Below, piece by piece: positions 32,878 to 42,262 of a stretch of DNA of 64,000 nucleotides. The position numbers and the translations under genes were made by a program. The notes beneath the pieces are model-generated. The model had not been told where the DNA came from and ran no database searches. It saw only the letters and a list, made by a program, of their open reading frames with translations. Source of the stretch: JAXMCI01 sp046349435 (GTDB lineage: Bacteria > Pseudomonadota > Alphaproteobacteria > Dongiales > Dongiaceae); contig JAXMCI010000005.1 of the NCBI GenBank assembly GCA_046349435.1, forward strand, positions 124,001 through 188,000. Reading direction: 5' to 3'. The number at the start of each line of letters is the position of its first letter. Within the stretch, counting starts at the first letter, position 1.

Positions 32878-33827
32878 GCATCGAGGGCGTCGCCGACCTG
32901 ACCGGCCAGCTGCGGGCCGAGCTGCGCAAGGTGATCGTCGGCCAGGACGAGGCGGTCGAGCTGCTGCTGACCGCGCTGCTGGCCGGCGGCCACGTCCTGC
33001 TCGAAGGCGTGCCGGGGACCGCCAAGACGCTGCTGGCGCAGGCCTTCGCCGCCGGCCTGTCGCTCCGCTTCGGGCGGATCCAGTTCACCCCGGACCTGAT
33101 GCCGGGCGACGTGCTCGGCACCAACCTCTTCAACTTCCAGACCAACAGCTTCGTGCTGACCAAGGGCCCGATCTTCACCGAGCTGCTGCTGGCCGACGAG
33201 ATCAACCGCAGCCCGCCCAAGACCCAGGCGGCGCTGCTCCAGGCGATGGCCGAGCGCATCGTCACCATCGACGGCAAGGACTACCCGCTCGGCGACTTCA
33301 TGGTGATCGCGACGCAGAACCCGATCGAGCAGCAGGGCACCTATCCCTTGCCCGAGGCGCAGCTCGACCGCTTCCTCTTCAAGGTGGTGATCGGCTATCC
33401 CAGCCGCGAGGACGAGCTCGAGATCGTGCGCCGCCACGGCCACAGCCCGGCGATGCCGCGGCTCGGCGACTTCGCCGTCGCGCCGGTCGCCGACGCGGCG
33501 CGGCTCGCCGCGGTGCGGGCCGCCGTCGCCGGCGTCGTGCTGCATCCCGAGATCGTCGGCTACATCGTCGACCTGGTGCGGGCGACGCGCGAGCATCCGG
33601 CGCTCGAGGTCGGCGCCTCGCCGCGCGCCGCCACCATGCTGGCGACCGCGGCGCGGGCCGCGGCGGCGCTGCAGGGCCGCGACTTCGTCATCCCCGACGA
33701 CGTCAAGCGGCTCGCCTTGCCGACCCTGCGCCATCGCGTGCTGGCGACCGCGCTGTCGGAGATCGAGGGGGTCGAGGCCGGCCGCGTGCTCGGCGAGATC
33801 CTCGACCGGGTCGGCGCGCCGCGATGA
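32874..33827 (+). CDS. MoxR-family AAA+ ATPase
   Basis: 317 residues. Walker A is GVPGTAKT, Walker B LLADEINR, sensor 1 IATQNP, and the Arg-finger region PEAQLDRFLF. The C-terminal lid is GASPRAATMLATAARAAAALQGRDFVIPDDV. MoxR ATPases act as chaperone-like factors for von Willebrand or DUF58 partner proteins; the DUF58 gene starts within its stop codon. Confidence 0.95.
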   Translation: MSIEGVADLTGQLRAELRKVIVGQDEAVELLLTALLAGGHVLLEGVPGTAKTLLAQAFAAGLSLRFGRIQFTPDLMPGDVLGTNLFNFQTNSFVLTKGPIFTELLLADEINRSPPKTQAALLQAMAERIVTIDGKDYPLGDFMVIATQNPIEQQGTYPLPEAQLDRFLFKVVIGYPSREDELEIVRRHGHSPAMPRLGDFAVAPVADAARLAAVRAAVAGVVLHPEIVGYIVDLVRATREHPALEVGASPRAATMLATAARAAAALQGRDFVIPDDVKRLALPTLRHRVLATALSEIEGVEAGRVLGEILDRVGAPR

Positions 33828-35134
33828 TCCGGCCGACGCGCCGCGCGGTGCTGCTGTTCGCCGGCCTGCTGCCGGTGCCGCTGCTGCTGCTGCTCTACCG
33901 CCCGGACGACTGGCTGCTGGCGCTCGACGCCAGCGCCCTGATCCTGCTGGCGCTGGTCGCCGATTCCCTGATGATGCCGTCGGCGCGGCGGGTGCGGGCC
34001 GCGGCGTCGGCGCCGGCCGCCGTGCATATCGGCGACCGCGCCGAGGTGGCGGTGACCTTCGCCGCGCCTGTCCGGCGCGCGCTCGAGGTCGAGCTGGCGC
34101 TCGACCTCGCCGGGCCGGCGCCGCCGCACGCCGCCGGCCGGGTCCGCCTCGGCCCCGAGAGGGCCGCCCGCGCCGTGCTCGCCGTCGCGCCGCTGCGGCG
34201 CGGCCGGGTCGAGGTGTCGCGGCTCTGGCTGCGCTGGCGGGGGCCGCTCGGGCTGATGGCGGTCGAGCGGGTGCTGCCGGTCGCCCAGGCGTTCGATGTG
34301 CTGCCCAACGTGCGCGCCGCTTATGCCGCGGCGCTGCCCTTCCTCGCCCGCCAGGCGATGACCGGGCTGAAGCCGCAGCGCGACGCCGGCGGCGGCGGCG
34401 AGTTCGACGCGCTGCGCGAGTTCGCCGCCGGGCTCGACAGCCGCTTCATCGACTGGAAGCACTCGGCGCGGCATCGCCGGCTGCTCTCCAAGGAGTTCCG
34501 CGCCGAGCGCAACCATCCGGTGGTGCTGGCCTTCGACACCGGCCACCTGATGCGCGAGCCGCTGGCCGGCCTGCCGCGGCTCGACCATGCGATCAATGCC
34601 GGGCTGCTGCTCGGCTGGGTGGCGCTGCGCACCGGCGACCTGGTCGGCAGCTACGCCTTCGACGGCGGCATGCGCCACTTCCTGCAGCCGGGACGGGGGG
34701 CGGCCGCCTTCGCCCAGCTGCAGCACGCCGCCGCGGCGCTCGACTACGGCGACGACGAGACCAACTTCACGGTCGGGCTGGGCGAGCTGCAGGCGCGCCT
34801 CCACCGCCGCAGCCTGGTCGTGCTGTTCACCGAGTTCGTCGACACGGTGACCGCCGAGCTGATGCTCGACACCCTGCAGCGGCTGGCCGCCCGTCATCTC
34901 GTGGTCTTCGTCACGCTCGCCGACCCGTGGCTGGCCGGGCGCGCCGCCGCGCCGCCGGAGGATCATCGCCGGGTCGCCGGCGCGGTGCTGGCCTATGACA
35001 TCATGCGCGACCGCAAGGTCGTGCTGGAGCGGCTGCAGCGGCTCGGCGTGCAGTGCCTCGACGTGCCGGCGGGGCGGCTCTCGGCGGCGCTGGTCAGCCG
35101 CTATCTCGCGATCAAGCAGCGCGACCAGCTGTGA
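33824..35134 (+). CDS. DUF58 family membrane protein
   Basis: 436 residues. Two N-terminal membrane helices (residues 10-50) precede a beta-rich domain. The DUF58 hallmark AGLDSRFIDWKHSARHRRLLSKEF is near residue 205, followed by a von Willebrand A-like fold (VVLAFDTGHLM, SLVVLFTEFVDTVT). It is the likely client of the MoxR ATPase encoded directly upstream. Confidence 0.93.
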   Translation: MIRPTRRAVLLFAGLLPVPLLLLLYRPDDWLLALDASALILLALVADSLMMPSARRVRAAASAPAAVHIGDRAEVAVTFAAPVRRALEVELALDLAGPAPPHAAGRVRLGPERAARAVLAVAPLRRGRVEVSRLWLRWRGPLGLMAVERVLPVAQAFDVLPNVRAAYAAALPFLARQAMTGLKPQRDAGGGGEFDALREFAAGLDSRFIDWKHSARHRRLLSKEFRAERNHPVVLAFDTGHLMREPLAGLPRLDHAINAGLLLGWVALRTGDLVGSYAFDGGMRHFLQPGRGAAAFAQLQHAAAALDYGDDETNFTVGLGELQARLHRRSLVVLFTEFVDTVTAELMLDTLQRLAARHLVVFVTLADPWLAGRAAAPPEDHRRVAGAVLAYDIMRDRKVVLERLQRLGVQCLDVPAGRLSAALVSRYLAIKQRDQL

Positions 35135-36153
35135 GCGAGGCCGCCCCCGCGGAACCGCTGGTCCGGCTGAAGAGCCGCGAGTTCCGCCGCGCCCGGGAGG
35201 CCGGCTGGCGCGAGCTCGAGGCGCTGGTCGCGGTCGGCGAGGCGCGCGGCCTGGGCGCGCTGTCGGCGCGCGAGCTGGAGCGCATGGCGCTGCTCTACCG
35301 CGCCGCGCTCTCGGCCCTGTCGGTGGCGCGCAGCATCGCGGTCGATCGCGGCCTGCTGCGCTATCTCGAGGGGCTCGGGCTGCGCGCCCATCTCTGCCTC
35401 TACGGGCCGGATCCCGGGCTGGGCAAGGCGCTCGCCGGCTTCTTCGGCCGCCGGCTGCCGCAGGCGGTGCGCGCGCTCGCCTGGCCGCTGCTGGTCGCCG
35501 CCGTCCTGCTGCTGCTCGGGGTCACCGCCGGCGTCGCGCTGGTCGATCGCGACGAGGCCTGGTTCGCGACGCTGGTTCCCGGCAGCCTGGCCAGCGGCCG
35601 CGGTCCGGCGAGCTCGGCCTTCGACCTGCGCGAGGTGCTGGAGCAGCGCCTGCCCGGGCTGGCCGAGACCCTGCACATGGTGGCCAACGCGCTGTTCGCC
35701 AACAACACGGCGGTGGCGCTGCTCGCCTTCGGCCTCGGCTTCGTCGCCGGCGTGCCCGCCGCGCTGCTGGTCTTCTACCAGGGCCTGCTGCTCGGCGCCT
35801 TCGTCGCGCTGCACGCCCATCGCGGGCTGCTCGCCGAGTTCCTCGGCTGGATCGCCATCCACGGCGTCACCGAGCTTGGCGCCTTGCTGATCTGCGGCGC
35901 CGCCGGCCTGCGGCTCGGCGCGGCGATGGTGTTTCCCGGCCGGCACCTGCGGCGCGACGAGCTGGCGCTGGCCGGCCGCGCCGTCGCCCCGGCGGTGGCG
36001 GGCGCCGTCGCCATGCTGCTGGTCGCCGCCATGCTCGAGGGCGTCTTCCGCCAGCTGGTGCAGCCGACCGCCGGGCGCGTCGCGATCGGCGGCGCCAGCC
36101 TCGTTTTCTGGCTCGGCTACTACCTGCTGGCCGGCCGCGAGCGCCGCCGATGA
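35131..36153 (+). CDS. SpoIIM-like membrane protein
   Basis: 340 residues starting at a GTG whose last bases overlap the DUF58 stop (GTGA). A cytoplasmic N-terminal helix bundle is followed by about five membrane segments typical of the stage II sporulation protein M family (ANALFANNTAVALLAFGLGF, FLGWIAIHGVTELGALLICGAAGL). In non-sporulating bacteria it belongs to MoxR/DUF58/RDD gene sets linked to the envelope. Confidence 0.85.
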   Translation: MSEAAPAEPLVRLKSREFRRAREAGWRELEALVAVGEARGLGALSARELERMALLYRAALSALSVARSIAVDRGLLRYLEGLGLRAHLCLYGPDPGLGKALAGFFGRRLPQAVRALAWPLLVAAVLLLLGVTAGVALVDRDEAWFATLVPGSLASGRGPASSAFDLREVLEQRLPGLAETLHMVANALFANNTAVALLAFGLGFVAGVPAALLVFYQGLLLGAFVALHAHRGLLAEFLGWIAIHGVTELGALLICGAAGLRLGAAMVFPGRHLRRDELALAGRAVAPAVAGAVAMLLVAAMLEGVFRQLVQPTAGRVAIGGASLVFWLGYYLLAGRERRR

Positions 36154-37031
36154 CCGCCGCTGCCACCCTGCTCGCCACGCTCGAGGGGGAGCGGCGCCGC
36201 CGCCGCCGCCTGCTGCCGCCCGAAGGGGTCGTGCTCCAGGTCGAGGTGGCGCGGGCGAGCGAGCGCGCCGCCGCCTTCGCCATCGACTATGCGCTGTCGA
36301 CCGTGGGCGCGCTGCTGCCGCTGCTGGCGGTGGCGCTGCTCTCCGCGGTGGCGCCGATCGGCACCCTGCTGGCCATCGCGCTGTTCTTCCAGTTCGTCGT
36401 GCGCAACTTCTATTTCCTCTGGTTCGAGCTGCGCTGGGGCGGGGCCACGCCGGGGAAGCGCGCGCTCGGCCTGCGGGTGATCGACCGCGAGGGCGGCCGG
36501 CTGACCGCCGCCGCCGTGGCCACCCGCAACCTGCTGCGCGAGGCCGAGCTGTTCCTGCCGCTGGCGATGCTGCTCGGCGCCGGCGGCGGCCTGCCCTGGT
36601 GGCAGGCCTGGGCGATCGGCGGCTGGATCGTGCTCTTCCTGGTGCTGCCGCTGCTCGGCCCCGACCGGCTGCGCGCCGGCGATCTCGCCGCCGGCACGCT
36701 GGTCATCGCCGTGCCGCGCCGCCTGCTGCTCGACGACATCGCGCAGGAGCGGCGGCGCTTCGCCTTCGACGAGACGCAGCTCGCGCTCTATGGCGAGGAG
36801 GAGCTGGCGGTGCTCGACCACGTGCTGCGGCGGCCGGCCAGCCACGAAGGCGACCGGCTGCGCGCCGAGGTCTGCCGCCGCATCCGCCGCCGTCTCGGGC
36901 TGGAGGGCGAGCTCGCGCCAGCCGACGCGGCCGCCTTCCTCGCCGACTTCTACACCGCCCAGCGCGCCCGGCTGGAACGCCGGCGCCAGGCCGGCCAGGA
37001 CCGGCCGGCCGACCTGCCCGAGGCCTCCTGA
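36150..37031 (+). CDS. RDD family membrane protein
   Basis: 293 residues with the RDD domain: RAAAFAIDYALSTVGALL, then membrane segments and GGATPGKRALGLRVIDREGG. The C terminus is soluble and charged (ERRRFAFDETQLALYGEEELAVLDHVL). It is the last gene of the six-gene operon and ends convergently 1 base from the leftward membrane gene at 37033. Confidence 0.9.
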   Translation: MTAAATLLATLEGERRRRRRLLPPEGVVLQVEVARASERAAAFAIDYALSTVGALLPLLAVALLSAVAPIGTLLAIALFFQFVVRNFYFLWFELRWGGATPGKRALGLRVIDREGGRLTAAAVATRNLLREAELFLPLAMLLGAGGGLPWWQAWAIGGWIVLFLVLPLLGPDRLRAGDLAAGTLVIAVPRRLLLDDIAQERRRFAFDETQLALYGEEELAVLDHVLRRPASHEGDRLRAEVCRRIRRRLGLEGELAPADAAAFLADFYTAQRARLERRRQAGQDRPADLPEAS

Positions 37032-37032
37032 G

Positions 37033-37785
37033 TCAGCCGAACACGGCGGCGACCTGCTCGATGTCGACGCCCTCCTTGAGCACCCGCAGCTGGTAGTACA
37101 CGACCGCGGTAACCACGCCGTAGAACGCCAGCAAGGTCCCGTTGACGAGCACGTCCACGCCGATCAGGACGACGGAGGCGCCGGCGCGGAGCAGCAGCGC
37201 GGCGACGGCCCCGACCGCGGCCCGGAGCACGAACACGATCAGGCAGAGGGCGAAGATGCGCCAGCGATTTCCCTTCGTGAGCGCGGCGCTTCGCGAGACG
37301 CTGGCATCGGCGCCGAGCCGCTCGACCACGCAGACCGGCTGCGCCACGAAGAGCATGATGAATACGATCACGCCCGGGATGACCAGGAGCAGCGTGGCCA
37401 GCCCGGCGAGCACGCCAGCCATCACCGAGACCAGGACGATCGGGACGAAGCGCGGCAAGGTCGCCGCCAGCGTCTCGACGATCCGCACCCGATGGCCGCG
37501 CATCGCCTGGACGGCGGCGTGCACGATGAGCGCCTGGGTGACGGAGTAGATCAGCAGGGAGAGCAGGAGCTGGGCGCCGAGGATCGGCATGAGCACGCCG
37601 TAGTCGGCACCGACTGCCTGCACGGCCGCCAGCTGGAGCAGGAGCGTGTTCAGGAAGGCGGAAGGCAGGGCCAGCCCGGCCATCGCCGGCAAATGGCGGC
37701 CAAGCAGTCCCATCGCGAGCGCTATCGTGTCGCCGACGCGGAGCTTGTCGCCTCCGCCGCGGACCGCCGCCGTGGCTTCCGTCAT
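37033..37785 (-). CDS. Membrane protein, tandem paralogue 1
   Basis: 250 residues with about six hydrophobic segments. Shared features with the two neighbours are RVGDTIALAMGLLGRH, VQAMRGHRVR, LLVIPGVIVF, PVCVVERLGADASVSRSAALTKGNRWRIF and the exact C-terminal ending KEGVDIEQVAAVFG. I do not recognise a characterised family. The paralogues are transcribed in the same direction with gaps of 113 and 21 bases. Confidence 0.75.
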   Translation of the reverse strand: MTEATAAVRGGGDKLRVGDTIALAMGLLGRHLPAMAGLALPSAFLNTLLLQLAAVQAVGADYGVLMPILGAQLLLSLLIYSVTQALIVHAAVQAMRGHRVRIVETLAATLPRFVPIVLVSVMAGVLAGLATLLLVIPGVIVFIMLFVAQPVCVVERLGADASVSRSAALTKGNRWRIFALCLIVFVLRAAVGAVAALLLRAGASVVLIGVDVLVNGTLLAFYGVVTAVVYYQLRVLKEGVDIEQVAAVFG

Positions 37786-37898
37786 CGCCGGGTCCTCACC
37801 CCACCCACGCTGCGATGGATGTTGCGCCGACTGGCCAAGCTTGGCAAGGAAAAGTTGTTATACGGACAGTCGTGGCGACCCTAGGTGGTGCTCGCCGG

Positions 37899-38633
37899 TC
37901 AGCCGAAGACGGCGGCGATCTGCTCGATGTCGACGCCTTCCTTCACCACCCGCAGCTTGTAGTAGACGACCGCGGAGACGAGGCCGTAGAGCGCCAGCAG
38001 CGCCGCATTGAAAAGCATGTCGACGGCGATCAGGACGACGAAGGCGCCATCGCGCAGCAGCAGGCTGGCGAGGTCCGCGGCCGCGGCCGGGATCACGAAC
38101 ACGATCGCGCAGAGGGCGAAGATGCGCCAGCGATTCCCCTTCGTGAGCGCGGCGCTCCGCGAGACGCTGGCGTCGGCGCCGAGCCGCTCCACCACGCAGA
38201 CCGGCTGCGCCACGAAGAGCATGACGAATGCGATCACGCCCGGGATGACCAGCAGCAGCGTCGCCAGCCCGGCGAGCACGCCGGCCAGCACCGAGACCAG
38301 GACGATCGGGACGAAGCGCGGCACGGTCGCCGCCATCGTCTCGCCGATCCGCACCCGATGGCCACGCATCGCCTGGACGGCGGCGTGCGCGATGAGCGCC
38401 TGCGTGAGGGAGCAGAGCAGCAGCGACAACAGCAGCTGCGCGCCGAGGATCGGAACGAACAAGCCGGAGTCGGCGCGAGCCGCCTGCGCGGCCGGCAGCC
38501 GGGTCAGCAGCGTGCAGAGGGCGGCGGCGGGCAGGACCAGCCCGGCGATCACCGGGAAGTGGCGGCCGAGCAGCGCCAGCGCGAGCGCCAGGGTATCGCC
38601 GACGCGGAGCCTGCCGCCCCCGCCGTCGACCAC
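37899..38633 (-). CDS. Membrane protein, tandem paralogue 2
   Basis: 244 residues, closest to paralogue 1; the region PVCVVERLGADASVSRSAALTKGNRWRIFALC is identical between them, and the DNA is nearly so. A stop codon eight codons upstream leaves a GTG at 38633 as the likely start, 21 bases after paralogue 3 ends. It ends in EGVDIEQIAAVFG. Membrane topology as in paralogue 1. Confidence 0.75.
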   Translation of the reverse strand: MVDGGGGRLRVGDTLALALALLGRHFPVIAGLVLPAAALCTLLTRLPAAQAARADSGLFVPILGAQLLLSLLLCSLTQALIAHAAVQAMRGHRVRIGETMAATVPRFVPIVLVSVLAGVLAGLATLLLVIPGVIAFVMLFVAQPVCVVERLGADASVSRSAALTKGNRWRIFALCAIVFVIPAAAADLASLLLRDGAFVVLIAVDMLFNAALLALYGLVSAVVYYKLRVVKEGVDIEQIAAVFG

Positions 38634-38654
38634 CGCCGTGGCTCCGCTGCCCGC

Positions 38655-39407
38655 TCAGCCGAAGACGGCGGCGATCTGCTCGATGTCGACGCCTTCCTTG
38701 ATCACCCGCAGGTCGTGATAGACGACGGCGCAGGCGACCGAGCCGAAGGCCAAGGTGAGGGCGTTCCAGACGGCGTTGACGATCTGCGCCGGCAGCCCGC
38801 CGACGCCGCGCAGCGCGTAGCCGATCACCGCCCCGACGATGCCCTGCAGGATCATGATCAGCAGGATCAGCCCGAACACCTGCCAGCGATAGCCGCGGGT
38901 CAGCTCGGCGCTGCGCGAGATGCTGGCGATCGGCCCGCGGCGCTCGGCGACGCAGGCGGGCTCGGCGACGAAGGTCATGGTCAGGACCATCAGGCCCGGG
39001 ATCAGCAGCAGCAGGCTGGCGAGCCCGATCAGGATGGTCGAGAGGATCGTCAGCAGCAGAACCGGGATGACCCGGGGCAGGCTGGCGCCCAGGGTCTCGC
39101 CCAGCCGCACCCGCCGGCCGCGCATCGCCTGCACGGCGACGTAGACGACCATCGCCTCGCAGAGCGAGTAGATGGCGACCGCGATCACGATCTCGAGGAT
39201 GATCAGCGCGATCGCGCTGCCCCCGCCGGCGGTCGCCGCCGCCTGCAGCGCCCCGTTGAGCGCGGCGCTGAGCACCGCCAGCGGCAGGGCGATCAGCATC
39301 AGGATCGGGAACTGGCGGCCGAGAAGGGAGAAGCTGCGCGCCAGCTGGTCGCCGACGCGGAAGCCGGGCTGCCCGGACAGTTCGACGCGCTCGGTTGTGT
39401 TGGACAT
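38655..39407 (-). CDS. Membrane protein, tandem paralogue 3
   Basis: 250 residues, the most diverged copy, with the same plan: FRVGDQLARSFSLLGRQF, VQAMRGRRVRLGETLGASLPRVIPVLLL, PACVAERRGPIASISRSAELTRGYRWQVF, and the ending EGVDIEQIAAVFG. It is transcribed first of the three, so the array probably grew by duplication toward lower coordinates. Function unknown. Confidence 0.75.
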   Translation of the reverse strand: MSNTTERVELSGQPGFRVGDQLARSFSLLGRQFPILMLIALPLAVLSAALNGALQAAATAGGGSAIALIILEIVIAVAIYSLCEAMVVYVAVQAMRGRRVRLGETLGASLPRVIPVLLLTILSTILIGLASLLLLIPGLMVLTMTFVAEPACVAERRGPIASISRSAELTRGYRWQVFGLILLIMILQGIVGAVIGYALRGVGGLPAQIVNAVWNALTLAFGSVACAVVYHDLRVIKEGVDIEQIAAVFG

Positions 39408-39647
39408 CGCCTCGTCCCCCGCCTGCCGTCCCGGCCATCCTCGGGCAGGCCGGACCGTCTGGCAAGGGCAGCGTGGCCGTAGGCTCGCATCAGGCGTGGC
39501 CGCGAAACTCGGAATGCGGCGGCGGAACTACCGGCCGTCTCGGTGTTTCTGTTCTCAAGCCAGCCGATGGTTCGCCCGGGCACGGCCGCTGCGTGACCGC
39601 TCCGCGCGCCACCGGCTCGGTCGGCAGCACCCAGGAGGGGCAAAGCG

Positions 39648-40826
39648 ATGTTTGGCAGGAAGAGCGAAGCCGAGGCGCCGCGCAACGAGCCGATCCGGGA
39701 GCCGATCCGCCGCGACGAGCCGCGGCTGCGCGGCGCGCCGCGTCCGCCGATGCCGGCGGCGCCGCTGCCGCGGCCCGATGCCGCCCGCCGGCTGGCCGAG
39801 GTGGCGGCCCTGCGCCGCGCCGAGCCGCTGCCGGAGCCGCCGCCGCGGGTCGCGGCGCCCGATCCCAACCGCCTGGTCGTCGATCGCGGCATCACGCTGA
39901 GCGGCGAGATCCGCGCCTGCGACCAGCTGGTGGTCGAAGGCCGTGTCGAGGCCAGCCTGTCGCGGGCGAGCACCCTGGAGGTGGCGGCCTCCGGCCAGTT
40001 CAAGGGCAGCGCCGAGGTCGACAGCGCCGAGATCTTCGGCCAGTTCGAGGGCGAGCTGACGGCCCGCCGGCGGCTGGTCATCCGCAGCGGTGGCCGCGCC
40101 AGCGGCCGGATCCGCTGCGGCGAGATCGAGGTCGAGCGCGGCGGCCGGCTGGCCGGACGCCGAGGCGCGGCCAAGCCTCTCGACGCACGATCCGGCCCGC
40201 CGCCGCGGGCCGTGGCCGGCGCAGCGCGGCCGCGTTTCGTCGACCTCGCCCATGCGGACCGGCAAATGGGCGCGCGCGAGCTCGCCGGTCTGATCGTGAC
40301 CTTGTCGCGAAGGATGAGGCCGGCGACACTGCCCGACCGGTGCGCCGCTGCCCGCCGGGAGACCCCGACCGGCCGCCGCCGGCGAGCGGCCGATCCGGAG
40401 GCCATGGCCTGCGCGACGCCGGCCCGGGCGCGCGCGCTCGCCCTCGGGCCGCGCAGGATTGGCTCGCCTCGAGAGCTGAGGGCACGCGCTCGCGGCTGGA
40501 GGGCGCATGGCGCCGGTCGGCCGTGTGGCCGCGGCTCGCCGCTCACCGCCGCAGCCGACCTCCCCGCCGCCGTGCGGCCGTCGGCCCGCTTCCGGCCGAC
40601 GCCACCATCGGCGCCGGCGGCTACGCCGATGCTGCTGCTGCCGGTGCCCGGCACGAGCGCTGCCGGTCGCCGCGGGCGCGGCGCTGCCGCGTCGGCTGCG
40701 ACGCGAGCTGCCGCTCGCCCGCGCCCTGCCGGATCCGGCCGGGGATGCGATCGAGGTGATCGAGGCGCTCGCGCGCGGCGACAACGTCGTCGCGCCGGCG
40801 AGGCGCGACGGGCGGGCGATCGCTGA
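39648..40826 (+). CDS. Bactofilin (polymer-forming cytoskeletal protein); 3' part doubtful
   Basis: Residues 1-75 are a basic, Pro-rich tail. Residues 76-175 are a bactofilin beta-solenoid (RGITLSGEIRACDQLVVEGRVEASL, SAEVDSAEIFGQFEGELTARRRL, GRIRCGEIEVERGGRLAG). Bactofilins polymerise into filaments that scaffold envelope processes. The frame stays open to 40826, but the last 200 residues look like out-of-frame DNA from the next gene, within the zone of frameshifts. The true end is probably within a few hundred bases after 40170. Confidence 0.75.
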   Translation: MFGRKSEAEAPRNEPIREPIRRDEPRLRGAPRPPMPAAPLPRPDAARRLAEVAALRRAEPLPEPPPRVAAPDPNRLVVDRGITLSGEIRACDQLVVEGRVEASLSRASTLEVAASGQFKGSAEVDSAEIFGQFEGELTARRRLVIRSGGRASGRIRCGEIEVERGGRLAGRRGAAKPLDARSGPPPRAVAGAARPRFVDLAHADRQMGARELAGLIVTLSRRMRPATLPDRCAAARRETPTGRRRRAADPEAMACATPARARALALGPRRIGSPRELRARARGWRAHGAGRPCGRGSPLTAAADLPAAVRPSARFRPTPPSAPAATPMLLLPVPGTSAAGRRGRGAAASAATRAAARPRPAGSGRGCDRGDRGARARRQRRRAGEARRAGDR

Positions 40827-41558
40827 CCGGCGGCGACCGGCCGCTCGGGGCGGCCGAGGTCGCGCTGCTGGTCCTGGCGGGCATGGCTGACATCGCGGTG
40901 GGCGGCGGCCGCGCCGGCTGCTGGCGGCGCGCGCCGCGGCACCCGACGCCACCGGGCCGCTGCTGGCCCGCCTGCTGGCGCGCGACGGCGCGCTGGTCGC
41001 CATCGTCGTGCCGGCCGCTGGCCGCCTGGACGGCCGCTGCGGCACTCGCCGCCGCGCGCACCGGCGGCGCCCTGGCGCCGACCTGCTGCTGGTGGCCGGC
41101 CGCCGAGGGCCACCGGCGCCGACGATCATGCCGCGGCGGCGCTGGCGGCGCGGCCGGGCGCCATTCCGGCGATGTCGCGCTGGCCGGGGCGGAGACGGCG
41201 ACCCTCGGCGCTGGTCGGCGCGGGCCGGCGCTCGTGCTGCCCGGCGCGCCCGGCGCCTGCCTGTGCGAGCTACGAGCGCTCGCCGGGCCTGCGTGCGAGG
41301 CTGGGCGGGGCGAGCCGGCGGGCTCGACCCGGCGATGCCGCGAGGGCGCCTCGGGCGCAAGATCGTCTCTTCGCCATCGGACCGTCGAGCCGGTGCCGGC
41401 GCCCGGCGCGCGCGCTGGGGCCCTCGGGCCGGCCCGCGCCCCAGCCTGGCGCGCGCCGCGGCCGCCGACGGGCTGGTCCGGTGCCGGCCGGCAGCGAGGG
41501 CTTCGCCGCCGGCGCCGCCAGCCATCTACCGCTTCGACGAGCACGGGGAGACGCGGGA
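40405..41558 (+). pseudogene. MoeA-like molybdopterin-binding gene, many frameshifts
   Basis: No single frame codes here, but pieces in all three forward frames join into one protein-like sequence: SPLTAAADLPAA, VGPLPADATIGAGGYADAAAA, ALPDPAGDAIEVIEALARGDNVVAP, RPLGAAEVALLVLAGMADIAV, LLARLLARDGALVAIVVPAAGR, DVALAGAETATLG, GPALVLPGAPGACL, GRLGRKIVSS, VPAGSEGFAAGA and IYRFDEHGET. The frame changes about every 30-150 bases. The content fits a MoeA-like protein preceding a MoeA-PBP gene. Both limits are approximate. Decay or poor local sequence quality are both possible; the clean motifs favour the latter. Confidence 0.5.
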
Positions 41559-42262
41559 TGGATGTCAACCGATCCCGCGGCCGGCATCGCCGCCGCGGTG
41601 CGGCGCCGCGCGGCAGGAGCAGTTGCTCGAGGTGGTGGCGCGAGGAGGCCGTCGCGCGCTTCCACCGCCGTGCGCTGGGCCGCTCGGCGTCGAGCGGGTT
41701 CGCTGGCGATGCGGCTGCCGGGGGCTGGCCGAGGATCTGGTGGCCGCCGTCGACGTGCCGGCCTTCGACCGGTCGAGCGTCGACGGCTCGCGCTGCGCGC
41801 CGCCGACACCGCCGGCGCCGGCCCTGGCAGCCGGCGGCGGCTCGCCCTCAATCCGGAGGTGATCACCCCCGGCATCGCGCCCGCCTATCGCCGTCGCGCC
41901 GGGCACCGCCACGGTGATCGCCACCGGCGAGCCGCGCGGCGCCGACGCGGTGCTGATGGTCGAGCACAGCGAGCCGCCGCCGACGACGCGATCGAGGTGC
42001 TGCGCGCGCGGCGCCCGGCCAGATGATCGCCGCGGCCGGCAGCGACATGGCGCGCGGCGAGACGGTGCTGCGCGCCGGCCGCCGGCTCGGCCTCGCGCGA
42101 GATCGGCATGGCGGCGGCGGCGGCGCGGCCGGGCTGCCGGCGCGGCGGCGGCCGCGCGTCGCCGTGCTCTCGACCGGCGACGAGATCGTCGCGCCCGGCA
42201 CCGCGCTGCGGGCGAGGGCCAGGTGCATGATTCCAACGCGGCTCGCTGCCGCGATCCGCGAG
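41559..42262 (+). pseudogene. moeA: 5' part of moeA-PBP fusion gene, frameshifted
   Basis: Pieces of the MoeA N-terminal region appear in alternating frames: QEQLLEVVAR (frame 1, 41614), EAVARFH (frame 2, 41645), LGVERV (frame 1, 41683), EDLVAAVDVPAFDRSSVDG (frame 1), LRAADTAGAGP (frame 3), GADAVLMVEHSE (frame 1), DDAIEVLRA (frame 3), AAGSDMARGETVLRAGRRLG and PRVAVLSTGDEIVAPGT (frame 2). From about 42262 the gene is clean. The ATG at 41559 is the likely original start. Confidence 0.65.
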
